Under the pieces are notes generated by a model. It did not search any database and had not been told where the DNA came from. It saw nothing but the letters and a program-made list of their open reading frames with translations. A DNA stretch of 64,000 nucleotides from Bugulina stolonifera (Eukaryota; Bryozoa; Gymnolaemata; Cheilostomatida; Bugulidae): the NCBI GenBank assembly GCA_935421135.1, contig OW285189.1, forward strand, positions 8,639,072-8,703,071, given 5' to 3'. The position numbers and the translations under genes are program-made. Below, piece after piece: positions 10,991 through 22,500 of the stretch (positions are counted from its first letter, which is position 1; each line of letters begins with the position of its first letter).

Positions 10991-13900
10991 CTAATCCCGG
11001 GCAGCTCGGCAGACCTTATCATAGACCTCTGGGAAGGCTTTCTCACATTGCAGCTCTCTCCTCATCTTGTCATAGAGATCATGATCAAACATTGTCCTAA
11101 ATTCTTGTCTCGTTAGGTAGGAATCAGCATAGAGCATCTGGAATCTGAAACAGACATACAATATAGAAACAGTCTTAGCCAATCAGTGCTCTGCATTGGA
11201 ATATGCAGTTGTCTCCCTCACCCATACATGACCTATATCAATCTAGAAATCAACCCAAGTACTGGTAAAATGCAAAACAACTCCACTGCTGCGGTGTGTC
11301 AGACATTATGTAACTGAGTTAGTCTGACCGAAGGCAATAACTTACACATCTATATAATCATTATGAACTTGACAACCAGCATACTGTACTTAATGCCAAT
11401 AGCCAATAGCCACACTATATGTAAGCTTATATAATATAATATACTACTTTAAAACTACTTTAAAACATTTTATCTGATGATTGTTCTAATACGAAATTAT
11501 TAGTAATAAAATGGTTTTGGACACTTCAGTTTCATTGTAATACTTTAGCTCTAGATTTATCGAGCAGTTTTATCAGTTTTATATTAATCATTTTGTATAT
11601 CAATGATTTCTATCCAACTCACCCATTATGTTTTGAAACAAACTGTTCAATCTTTCGAGTAGTCTCCCTGGGATGGTAGTTGGCAACTTTAGGCTCCCCA
11701 TACGCACCAATATCCACATACATTTCTGATTTCTTTGAACTCCTTGGGTGCACCATTCCTCTATCATTCGGCAGGATAAATGGACACAGCCACAGTGGGT
11801 AGATCTAAAACAAACAGCAGGCTTTGGAACAGCTGGTCAGAAACAAAAAGCTGTATTCCTATTGTGGTTCACACCTAACTGATCCTATTATAATGTAGTT
11901 ATATTCTGTTTTCTAATTAACATAATTAGGAATCTATTTCCCCGCCCTACCTACAACTTATATTTTAATTTACAAATATTACTTCACTCAGCTAAATTTC
12001 TTTTACTCCACTTGCCTTCTAATTAGAAAATAATATAAACACCATCATCTTCAGTTCAGCCACTAGCAATGGAATCAAAAGGCATATTTAAAACAACATC
12101 CTAATATATCTACTCTGCCAACACATATCAATTATTATACTCAAGTTACCACATTTTCTGGGACAGTACCATGATTGTATTAGTACTAGCGATAGTACTA
12201 ATACAGTACCACGTACTAGTACTAGTGATAGTACTAGTACTAGTACTAGGAATGATGGTTAATACATATACAGTAGAACCTCAATTATCAGAGAGTTAAT
12301 TATCCAGAGACCAGAAGTTGGACACAATTACTTGCCTATGGTTTGAATCTCACAGGTCTCCATTTTCTCTTAGTAACTCCACTGGTTACTATAGCAGTCG
12401 TATAACAATAAAATGTATGCAGACGGCAGACATACATATTTAGGAGCAGTTACATATAGGCCTACAGAGTTGAGTCACTGTTAGTTTAGGTCAACAAAAA
12501 TTGATGCGCTAAGCTAAATACGACGGACAATTGAGGTACCACTGCAAATATATTATTCGTATATTATACACTTGATAGAGATTCAAATTATCTCCACCTA
12601 CATTGACGTCATTGTGGAAACAGTCAAGACTCTTGTCAAGGGTGTCCATCGGCACTAGCATATCCTGCACCATGTGATGATTCTCGTACAGACGTTTAAT
12701 AGTCTCTCCTTGAGTAAGTTTAAGTAGAGATACCTTAGGTGGCATCATCCAACCACACAGTACACGGAACAATACATTGTTACCAAACGGCACAATGTCC
12801 TGAAAAAAGCCGAAGATCAGTTGAGAGTTCATCAATTTTATATATCAGCCTGCAGTGTATAATACAAAGACGACATGCTGTCTCGGGTTTGGGTTCATAT
12901 CGAAGGCCAATAAAGCAATTTGACAATATTCAACTGCCATGATTAACACTTTCATAGTAAGGTAGAATTCAGTCAGAGTATTAGCGAAGTACTACTAGTA
13001 ATTAGTGTATAGAGATTGTACTGCTATAATTTCATTCATGTCTACTAATTAATCACATTCATGTCACACAGTAGATTATTACCTGAAGCTCCCAGAAGAT
13101 ACTCCGACTATGTCTGTGATAGTAATCCCTCAATGGGATGTACTCCACCCCACCCTCATTCCTTCTTAAATATCCCTCCACATGTTTGAAGAACCAAGGC
13201 TTGTACCATCGACCAATCGCATTCACCTAGAACGAGAGCTCAGGAATAACATCAGATCAATGTGGTAATAGTTTAAACTATTTATATTTCTATTCAATAT
13301 TTAGTGATACGTGATTCCAGGCACTTGATTATACCACATAACAGTCTGTGGAGTCCAACCAGCTCTATGAACATATTATCTACTCTGGTCCAGTCAAGCA
13401 TAGTATCAACCAAACTCAAATGAACAAAGTGAAACACATTGTTTCGTCAAGCGTACGAGTACTAGAGTAAGAGAAAAACATGGCGGCTAGTCAAGCGCGT
13501 ACCTTATCAGACTCGCACTCATCCGTAAGCTTGCCAGTCATGAGCACAGCGCCGTCTCTCTCATAGGCTAAAGTCTCTACAAAGTCAAACCTCTCATCGC
13601 TGCTAGCTGCCTTAGGGAATAGAGTTGAGATTTGCTGACGGCTGGTCAATGGAGTGTATTCCAACTTGACATATTTCTTGGCTGGTATTATTGATACCTC
13701 TGCTGCAACCAGGAAGCCGAGAGTTCCGTACGACCATGGTACAGAGTAGAAGAGATCACTGTTCTCTTCCTGTAACATACACGTGTAGATATATCATGTA
13801 GGTGTGTGTAGATTAACATACACATGTATAGATATATCATGTAGGTGTGTGTAGATTAACATACACCATGTAGATATATCATGTAAGTGTGTGTAGATTA

Positions 13901-16900
13901 ACATACACGTGTAGATATATCATGTAAGTGTGTGTAGATTAACATACACGTGTAGATATATCATGTAGGTGTGTGTAGATTAACATACACGTGTAGATAT
14001 ATCATGTAGGTGTGTGTAGATTAACATACACATGTATAGATATATCATGTAGGTGTGTGTAGATTAACATACACATGTAGATATATTATGTAAGTGTGTG
14101 TAGATTAACATACACGTGTAGATATATCATGTAGGTGTGTGTAGAATAACATACACTTGTAGATATATCATGTAGGTGTGTGTAGATTGACTATACAGCA
14201 AAGTAGAAATAAATGGTAGCCTAAATTAGTTCCATTTTCTACTCTAAGAAATAAATGCCACATACAGTGAAACCTGCTTACTTCAAACTCCAAGGGACTG
14301 CCATAATTGGTTGAATTAGGTCTGAGTTTGAATTGTAAGATCACTTCACACAATTGAAACCATATATTACATATATATATATATATACTCAATCTGCATA
14401 CAGTGTACTGTTTCGGTGTTTAACACCTCATCAGTGCAGCTCAGAGATATGCCTGGGAGAACACCTTAGCAATACTGTATATTTACAGCAAAGCGTATTT
14501 AAAAGGTGTGAAATCCACTGAACCAAAGTTCTCAAACTGCCAGAGACAGCGAGAATTGCTGAGCACTATATACGTATATATATACATATATACATATATA
14601 GTGCTCAGCAGGGACCAAGGCTAATAGTTTAAACTAACCAAGTTTGTGAATTATCCGGCGCTGAATTAAGCAAGGTCCATTGTATTTCTATATATTTATT
14701 TGTCAAGTACACAAGAGTATAAGAAGTAATATATAGGTACTATACACTGTAATTCCTAAGAAACTCACCTACATTCTATATAATACAAACAGGGGCAGCA
14801 TACCTATACATACTGCAAGTAAGATGAAGATATTTAGAATTCGACTATAGCCTACTATATTGTGTATTGCTTTACCATGCATGCTTTAGTATATACATGT
14901 ATAAATTGTACATAGCTATAGATTTTTAGATTAGACATTGTAAAATATAAGATGAGGAGATAATATAGTCATACATAGGCTACAGCACTATTCCCATAGG
15001 CATACAGCAGTATGTAGAAGACCTATGAACACCTACTACCTTCATTAGCCATGAACTAAGTAAATCACTGATAATTCTGGCTAAGTACTGATAAACATTA
15101 CTGGGCTGCAATCACTGCTGGCTCTCAGCTGACTGATAAATAGCAGCCCTGCAAGGATAGGCATATACCTAGTTCAACACTAGGCTAGTTATATAGCTTA
15201 TATACTGAATGTACAGCACTGTTATAAAAATTCAATTTTTGTGAGCCAAATTACAGCCCTGATATACAATACAATATCCATGTACAATGCCCGTTTGGTG
15301 CAGTAGTGGAGAAATTTGGATAGCCTTAGTTCCTTGTGTGTGGTTGGGGTTTGGGGTAAGGACGGTCAACCAGCAAAATATAGAGAAGACAACTTCTCCT
15401 GCTTCATTTTTGGCGAAGAACAAAGGCTATCTCAAATTTCTCCACTTCTGCACCTGACTCTACAATGCATAGGTACAGCAAAGAAAATAAATCCAGTAAG
15501 AAGTAAACAATTGGACCAGTGCTGGAAGTGATGATAGAGGTGGGTATACCGTGTGTACCCCCCTCCAGACTTGAACATACCCTGTATCAGGTAGGCTATT
15601 GCGCTGACATTTCAGATACACCGTACCCAACTACATGTGATTACAGTTCTAACACTGTGAGATACAGATTGCAGGCCTACCTTACCTTGCTACATTTGAC
15701 CAATGAGCCATCAGCTAACACCAGTTCGAATGAGACACAGCAATGCTGAAAGAGACCATAGAGATGAGAAGACGATTCTATCCCTACTCCCATAATAAGA
15801 CCTCCTGCAAGCAAACAGACAGATGTGCTTATGGACTATATTATACAGATAGTAGAGTGTAAGGTCACTGCTGTGCATTAGACTAGTACATTTTAATGTC
15901 ACGTCTGGAAACCAACTGAGTGGAAGAACTAACTTGGAAGAAATAAGCTGCACTAGTGGGGAGTAGGACAGAACTCAAATAGCATACACATATTGAACTA
16001 TGTTACACAAATATCAAATATTCCACGTATATGACTACGTACTTGCTGACATTATAGTTGTGACATCAGCAAAGATCAGTAACAGCGGCTATGTAAACCG
16101 ATCAAGGCCAACTTCATTGTATTGAATCGTGTCCAATGTTTAATTATAGAAATTACGACAACGCCATATAAAATAACGCATCTACATGTGGTAGGTGTGT
16201 ATCATGCTGAAACAACTCTGTCTCCCACTACTAACCATTATAAACAAGTATCTTAAATTGGTTACAATTATGTTGAGCCTATCTCATGTTTGCCATGTCA
16301 CAACAAATACAAGGCAGTCTATATGTAACCTGTAACAGCGTCACAAGAGTCTATTATTGCATGCATCACTTCCACCAGACCATATATTTACAGAAAGCAC
16401 CCACCAACTGTGAGGTCATCAAGCTCAGGTAGAACGGGTAGCGTCCATCCCATAGGGTTCAGCAAGGCAGTGATCTGTCCCATGGACACCATTGGCTCAG
16501 TTCTCACCACTTTTCTCTCAGTGTCTACTCCGAGAATGTCCATAAGGCTGACATCAATGTTAGTTAAAGAACTCTTGTATTTTCCACGTCGGAAACTAAT
16601 GTTCTGCCAGCCAGGTCGAGCGGTGCACATTCTAGAAGGTTTCCCTGCATCTACCCAGCGTCGGACCTGGTGATTAATTCAAATATTGTTCATCAGTACA
16701 ATTTTCTTTAGTCGCAAATAAATTGAGTTTTCTACTGTAGCCGACACCATTTCAATCTGGCGTATTTTGGACGTAAATAAAACTTTATCAAGCATCATCA
16801 GTGAACAATATAATGACTTCAGTTGCATTTCATAAAGCTCTAATAAAGAATAAATCTGATAAAATATATTGTTACTTAACATGGCGTACTTTGGGTCTAG

Positions 16901-17630
16901 ATGTTGTGTACTCAGCAACAAATGCCACTAGTTTTGTGATGTATAGATGTAGGTCTACTAGTACTGAGGCCTATAGAAACCCCACTCTTAACTAGCCTGC
17001 TAGGTGTTACGAATAATCCAGTGAATAAATTAAATTTTCATTACACAATATTCAAAATAATGAAATATTATGCAATCTTGTCTAAAAATAATCATAATAA
17101 TCACACTATGATTATTATGATTAGTATGAGTATTCTAAGGATTATCATATTATAATTATTATCTTTATCTTATTTATGTCTTTTTTACGTAATAGCAATT
17201 ACAACAGGCTATAGGTCTAGCTATGCAGCTATTTCGAAAAACTGGTTCACCTGTAGTAAATCTAAGATTTTTCTATAACACTTAAGTTGGCATTGATAAC
17301 TCTACACGGAAGGAAGTTGATCCTCTCTTGACTGATAGATCCAACTGAATTCAGAAATGATCAGTGGATGCGATTTGTACTAACCTGACTTTGAACATTT
17401 CTAACACGTTCCTCATGCTTCTTTGGGGCAGCATTTAGCAAGAAAATCAACTTGCTTCTAATAAAGAACAGAGTATCGTATACTACGGATATTGGAAGTA
17501 AAAAGAGACAGACAAACACCCATCTGTAGTTTATCAAGACGTATTCCAGTCCTTTGTACTTTATCCATGTCAGTAATAGAACTAGTGCGGTTGGCACTAC
17601 GTAAATTATATTGTTGGATGTACCCAACAT
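10991..17630 (-). CDS. DHCR24: Delta(24)-sterol reductase (DHCR24), complete, 8 exons
   Basis: Coding order on the minus strand: 17630-17385, 16666-16405, 15804-15686, 13769-13503, 13226-13083, 12799-12602, 11804-11623 and 11144-10991. This gives 523 codons plus TAG; human DHCR24 has 516. The protein starts [12 protein letters not shown] with a membrane segment and [12 protein letters not shown]. It then shows the FAD-binding oxidase signature ([65 protein letters not shown]), [55 protein letters not shown] and ends [19 protein letters not shown]24 is an ER-membrane flavoenzyme that reduces the C24 double bond of sterol intermediates with NADPH. All joins keep frame. The ATG at 17630 is chosen because the upstream frame has no other ATG. 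The identity is unambiguous along the whole length. Confidence 0.96.
11440..11580 (+). ncRNA. Hammerhead-ribozyme-like element, family 2 (plus-strand copy)
   Basis: CTGATGA (11474-11480), a weak stem II (TTGTT / AATAC) and GAAA (11493-11496) are followed by a 3-bp stem III (TTA / TAA), TA at the expected cleavage position (after 11508) and AAATGGTTTTGGACACTT as the outer strand. The flank 3' of this (TTTAGCTC, ATCGAGCA) matches the minus-strand copy near 51807-51896, so the two are related. Core nucleotides are intact, but stem II has a mismatch at its base. It lies in a DHCR24 intron, antisense to the gene. Confidence 0.55.
12175..12252. repeat. TACTAG-rich low-complexity palindromic tract
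   Basis: Runs of GTACTAGTAC and ATTAGTACTAGCGATAGTAC; self-complementary at several scales. Similar TACTAG repeats recur at 39900-40150. Confidence 0.75.
13775..14190. repeat. 41-43-bp minisatellite
   Basis: About ten copies of a unit containing GATTAACATACACGTGTAGA and TATATCATGTAGGTGTGTGT, in the DHCR24 intron between exons 13769-13503 and 15804-15686. Confidence 0.92.
14385..14640 (-). mobile_element. Hammerhead-bearing repeat, family 1, copy A (retrozyme or Penelope-type remnant)
   Basis: About 200 bp similar to 20888-21090: both have CATACAGTGTACTGTTT or its close variant, GTGCAGCTCAGAGATATGCC, a TATATTTACAG stretch and a shared distal end. Read on the minus strand the repeat ends with a hammerhead ribozyme followed by a TA-dinucleotide run. 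Near its other edge is a perfect 16-bp inverted repeat (TGCTGAGCACTATATA, 14557-14572 and 14595-14610). The mobile parent is not present, so assignment to retrozymes or Penelope-like elements is inference. Confidence 0.65.
14394..14439 (-). ncRNA. Type I hammerhead ribozyme with complete core
   Basis: Read 5' to 3' on the minus strand: stem I strand CTGCA (14439-14435), CTGATGA (14434-14428), stem II GGTGT-TAA-ACACC (14427-14415), GAAA (14414-14411), stem III CAG..CTG (or CAGT..ACTG) with a tiny loop, TA (14400-14399), then TGCAG (14398-14394), which pairs with CTGCA. All invariant hammerhead nucleotides are present, including the G-C base of stem II and the A15.1-U16.1 pair. The predicted cleavage is after the A at 14399. 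Natural type I hammerheads with very short stem III are known from animal retrozymes and Penelope-like elements. Self-cleavage itself is untested. Confidence 0.82.
15297..15454. mobile_element. 158-bp MITE with about 31-bp terminal inverted repeats
   Basis: Left end GGTGCAGTAGTGGAGAAATT (continuing TGGATAGCCTT) is the imperfect inverse of the right end (AGGCTATCTCAAATTTCTCC, ending TTCTGCACC). No clear target duplication or coding content was seen. It sits in a DHCR24 intron. Confidence 0.72.
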
Positions 17631-19540
17631 CCTGCTTATCCAACTTTCACTAAAGAAAACTACCCTCAACTTTAACTGAGTAGTTCTAGTCCAATAATAA
17701 AATATTTCTGCGGTGGAGCAGTAACCGGGGGAGTAATCATAGCAACACTTTATCCACGAGCGGTGCTTTTTTTTAGCCTCAGGTACTACGTACTCGATTC
17801 GTACTACTAACTGGTGAATTGTTTATAATTTATCCTATTCATAGCGATTACTAGAATTATGGAATTGAGGCTATAAGAGCCTTGACCCACATTTTTTGTG
17901 TCCATAGGGAATCGGCGTGCGTTTGTTATTGTCTAAATTATTGACCAATACCCGGCTTCTGGTTAGAATGGCTCTGCTTTTCATTGGCCCTAGCATTTAC
18001 TAAATGCTAAACCCGCGTGACCTCGAGCGTGGAGCTGCATGTATGTAACGCTCCATCTTAGCATTAGCTTTACTAATCCAGAGACAATTGTAATCTGCGA
18101 ATTTGTCTCATCTTATTCTTATATCATAACAAAATATGTAAATTGCATCAATTCACAGGATGTGACTTTCCCTCCAGACTCTCATCTTTACTGAAACAGC
18201 CAGGGAGCATGGGGGTGTCAACTACCATGAATGTAGAAGGGAAACATGCGACCTTATGGGTTTAATAGCTGGTTACATATAGGAATGGTAGACTGAGGGA
18301 GTGCCTGTTAGAAGTCTAGAACCTGCTCTTGCCAGTGTAGTGTACTAGATGTGTCTAAATTTTTTAATACTATTTATTAGCACTAATAATGATGCACAAG
18401 CCATATACATGTACATTGACAACCTTCACAGAAGTACATGTATATATTAGTTTGTACAGACTGGTCAGTTAGTGCAGCATCTGTTATGATTTGTTTTACA
18501 GAATAATTTTTTTTGTACTATATATACATTGTATTAGGTCATTGCTATTTAAGGTTTGTATTGTATGAATATCTGTTCATATGTACTACAATAATTGCTA
18601 CAATATACACACATATTGTATGAATGTGCGACTGTTCGAAAAAGACGGTTCGAAACAGGACGTTTCGAAAGTGGACAGTTCAACACTGGACAATTCGAAA
18701 TGCCTAACCCCAAACCCCAACCACCAGATTTCAACTAATTTTTATTTGTAGTAGGCCTAGGCTATTATTTTTTCATTTAATTAATTAAATAAATTAATTA
18801 AAATTAATTATCTGCAAGTTGTGTTCTTCTAAATCTAATCTATACAGTTTTGAACTGTCCTGTTTCGAACTGTCCAGTTGTGAAACGTCTTGTTTTGAAC
18901 TGTCTTTTCCGAAATGTCCCTTTACCCACATTGTATATTTATGTAATGCAACTCTCTCTCTACCCCCCACTGCAGATGTATATGGCTATACCCTATCATG
19001 CTAGTGAGTAGGATTTGACATTTACAGCAGCAATATAACTTATAGATCTGTGTTATACTGATGATACAATGTAACATGTGCCAGTTGTGAGTAGATAAGT
19101 TCCTGCCAATTGGCATCTGCATCACCAGCTATCACTAATTTCTACTGATGATTACCTAGAGGAAACCCTTTGTAATTAACATACAGTATATTACATGTAC
19201 ATTGTAGACTATAGTAGATGTACATATACATGTATATACTTCAGTGTTTATATACCTAACACCACCTAATACAACATTAGCATACATAACATGATATTTA
19301 TATTGCTAGGTTGGTTGGCTCTATTGTATAACAATGAGCGGTTGGTTGTGTTTATTTAGAGTTACGGCAGCATAACATCCTCTCTTCTTATTTCCTGGGT
19401 GGGCTGAGCTCGTTGAGTCACAGTCATATACATGGATAACTGTCGGTACTACGGATAGCAAGACCACTGCACTAACTCACTGCCCGTGGCAGTGTGGCCT
19501 TGACTTCTACATCACTTAAACACTGAACTAGGTGCTGGCA
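17631..19540. promoter_or_regulatory. Divergent intergenic region between DHCR24 (-) and the LRRFIP-like gene (+)
   Basis: No exon was recognised. The start codons of the two outward-facing genes are 1.9 kb apart, so both promoters should lie here, but I could not identify a convincing TATA box or sterol-response element. The most CG-rich part is about 17900-18060, near the DHCR24 start. A fold-back repeat occupies 18626-18924. Confidence 0.5.
18626..18924. repeat. Fold-back element with TTCGAAA-type subrepeats
   Basis: The left arm (18626-18702) is a string of units like TTCGAAACAGGACG and GTGGACAGTTC. The right arm (about 18848-18924) has the inverse units, such as GAACTGTCCTGTTTCGAACT and GAAACGTCTTG. 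Between them lies an AT-rich spacer with TTAATTAA repeats. This resembles a fold-back or subterminal-repeat MITE; ends and target duplication are unclear. Confidence 0.65.
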
Positions 19541-22500
19541 ATGACTTCTAGACCTCATATACCTCTATGGAGGATCAGCAGATCTTCGTATCGATCATCA
19601 GCAGCTTCCCAACAGCGCAAGGTTTGTCAGATCAAATTGAAATATTTCTTACTGTGACCTGTAAACTAGACCTGAGCTGTGGACTGAGGGAATTAATAAC
19701 ATGTGATATCACAGGCTAACAAATGTACAGCAAGTATAGTATAACACCAATGATAATATACATTATGTTATCTGTGTTATCATTGATAACACAGAGTTAT
19801 ATGCCTATATTATAGGAAATTGGTAACAGGGCATAGATGTGTAATCTGGTTTAGTCAGTGCATAAGTTTAGTAAATTAGCAGGCAGCTATATAAACACAT
19901 TGCAGCAGGTACAACTTGAGAGTCCAGTGTAGACAGTCAATTAGATTATGCAGTTGTTTTCACTCTCAAGTATATACAGGTATAATGGTATATACACAAG
20001 CAGTAATTTGTATATCAAACCTAAACCAGGCATGCTCACTAATTATATTATTTTAGTAGAATTAAATGAAAATGTCTAATATTTATCTGATGTAGGCGCA
20101 TAGCTGTAGTAGACTCAACTCCCTTAGGAGTAGTACACTTCTCAGGCAGTATAGACTTAACAGTCACCAGTCAGAACTAAGTAGGTCGGCCATCCTGTAT
20201 CCTCCGACAGAAACAATGATGGCGGCAGTTCAAAGAACAGCCAGCATTAATCTTGACGAGCCAATTGATCTCTCCACTAAAACAGAGAAGGAAATTAAGG
20301 TATGTACTACCATAACTTGTATTATCAGCTTGAAGTTTAGTTTGGTGACAACAGGCTAACACTATTGGACCAATATCCAATACAATACTAAATTATATAT
20401 TGGAATTGAAGAATGGTTACTGGACCTTTTTGTTTTGGATATACATGTATTTGAATACGATTTTGGAAATCTGATGTATATTAGATAAAGATATTGATAT
20501 TGGATTTGGATAACTGTTAATTTCAGTATTCGATATTGGTGCTGAATGCTGGCCATGCCGGTCGTATACATTTGGAGAAATCGGGTTTTGAATTCGTTGT
20601 CAGGAATTAGTCACAGACCTCCCCCATCCCTCCCCCCCCTCCCCTCATGACAAACAATAATCTCAGTCTACCACAGTACTGCACATATCTGAAGTTATCA
20701 AAAATTCCATGTGACCAAATCTATTTACAAAATGTAGGAAAGTTTAATATGTTATCAAAGCTTTCAATGGTCTTCCCCTCACCAACTGTACAGCACCAGA
20801 AAACTATATCCTGTTGGTTGTTGGTCCATTCTTGTGGGGGTAGCAATACATGGGGTTATACTTGGTTATACCACACAGTATACTTTTTGTCTGTATACAG
20901 TGTACTGTTTTGGTGTTTGGCATCTCATTAGTGCAGCTCAGAGATATGCCTCGGGCTCACCTTGACAAAAAAGCATATATTTACAGGTACAGCAAAGTAT
21001 TGCAAAACATACTTAACCAGAGTTCTCCAGCTGCCAAACATAGTGAGTAGAATTGCACAAGGCTAAAAGCTCAGTAATATGTGCTCTATACTGTAATTCT
21101 AACCTATAATAGACAACTTTTGGATTTCAAGTATGGATCTCAAGTCATTGGGTTTTTGAAAACTGCGGTTCTTCCTCAAGTTCCCACTATCAACAATAAT
21201 TAGTCCACGCTGACATTAAATGTCAGAATGAAATAGCTGCTAATATTGACGTAATACCCTCCTTCCGTATCTCATCCTTAGGTAATATTGAAAGAGCTCC
21301 ATCGCAGGTACACCATGAACATGGTCGACAATGCACAGTTAGACAATGAGAAGCAAGCTCTGTTCTACCAAGTGGAGGATATGCAGGTAAGAGTTGTCTA
21401 CCCTTTCTCGGAATACTTTGTATTTCCAACTGTTGGTGTTACATAACTTGCACATGGACATGACTAGAAAGAACCAGGACTAGTTTTTGAAGCAAATACC
21501 GTCTTCGTAACCTAAACTTCAGGATCAGACCAATTTTCCAGCCTCCTTCCGTCACAGGGTCGAGAACACACCAACCTGGGCCAAAAGTAAAATTTTTATT
21601 TTCGTGCGAGAAACCCAGGTGTGCTGTTGAGCTAGGGATGGTTTTCTCCAACCAAGCAAAATCCCAAGCCAATAGCCCTTTGGGCCTAGGCTGGAAAGCC
21701 ATCTTTGGATTTTCATTTGCGACCCAGGTCGTTTTAAGACGTCGCGAAGACACTAATACATTGTAGTTAGACTGCCATTAGTGTTTTGTGTACACAGTGT
21801 GTTGCATACAGGTGTAGCATGACTAGCTGTAAATGAGCAGCAGTCATGCCTAATAATTACATTTAATTATTTGCATGCCATAGCAATTTCATGGTGTACA
21901 GCACAATATATTTATTATTATGATGTACAACCCTTACAACGTACCATGTAAATTGTTGTCTATAATTAGCACAGACATGTGGGTATATTTACCCACAGAT
22001 AATATTAGTATGTGTGCATGCAGGTATTACATAACTGAGGTCTAAGTAATAATTAACAATTACTCATGTATAATATGTAAAACCAAATTACTACTATAAT
22101 TAGGGGCATGCTGTGCACTTTACTACTGGTTTGGTACAAATTTGATTTGAACAAGTAATATGTGGTTGTAACCCTATACCAAGGAGTACCTATACTAAAC
22201 TAAACTAAACTATACTAAACTAATAAACAGCACTTGTAGCTGAATTGATACTGTGTTACTGTGTTATTTGTTGTACAATGTATATCACTGCGATTTACTG
22301 TATATCACTGTAAGTTACTGTATTACTGTATTACTGTGTTGTATTGCTGCAGTGACCATATTAATCCATTATTGTATTACTGGGCACCATATATATTGTG
22401 TACGTAGCTACTGCACTGTGTAATCAGTATCAATCGCATAATTATATGTGTAGTTATTATTGTATTGCTAAGCAGTTGGACACATTTTCCCGAATTTGCT

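Noticed and set aside
16780..16815. CTGATGA on the minus strand
   Set aside because: No GAAA at the right distance and no stems.
19140..19185. CTGATGA...GAAAC resembling a hammerhead core
   Set aside because: The intervening bases do not form stem II, and no stem I or III partner is present.
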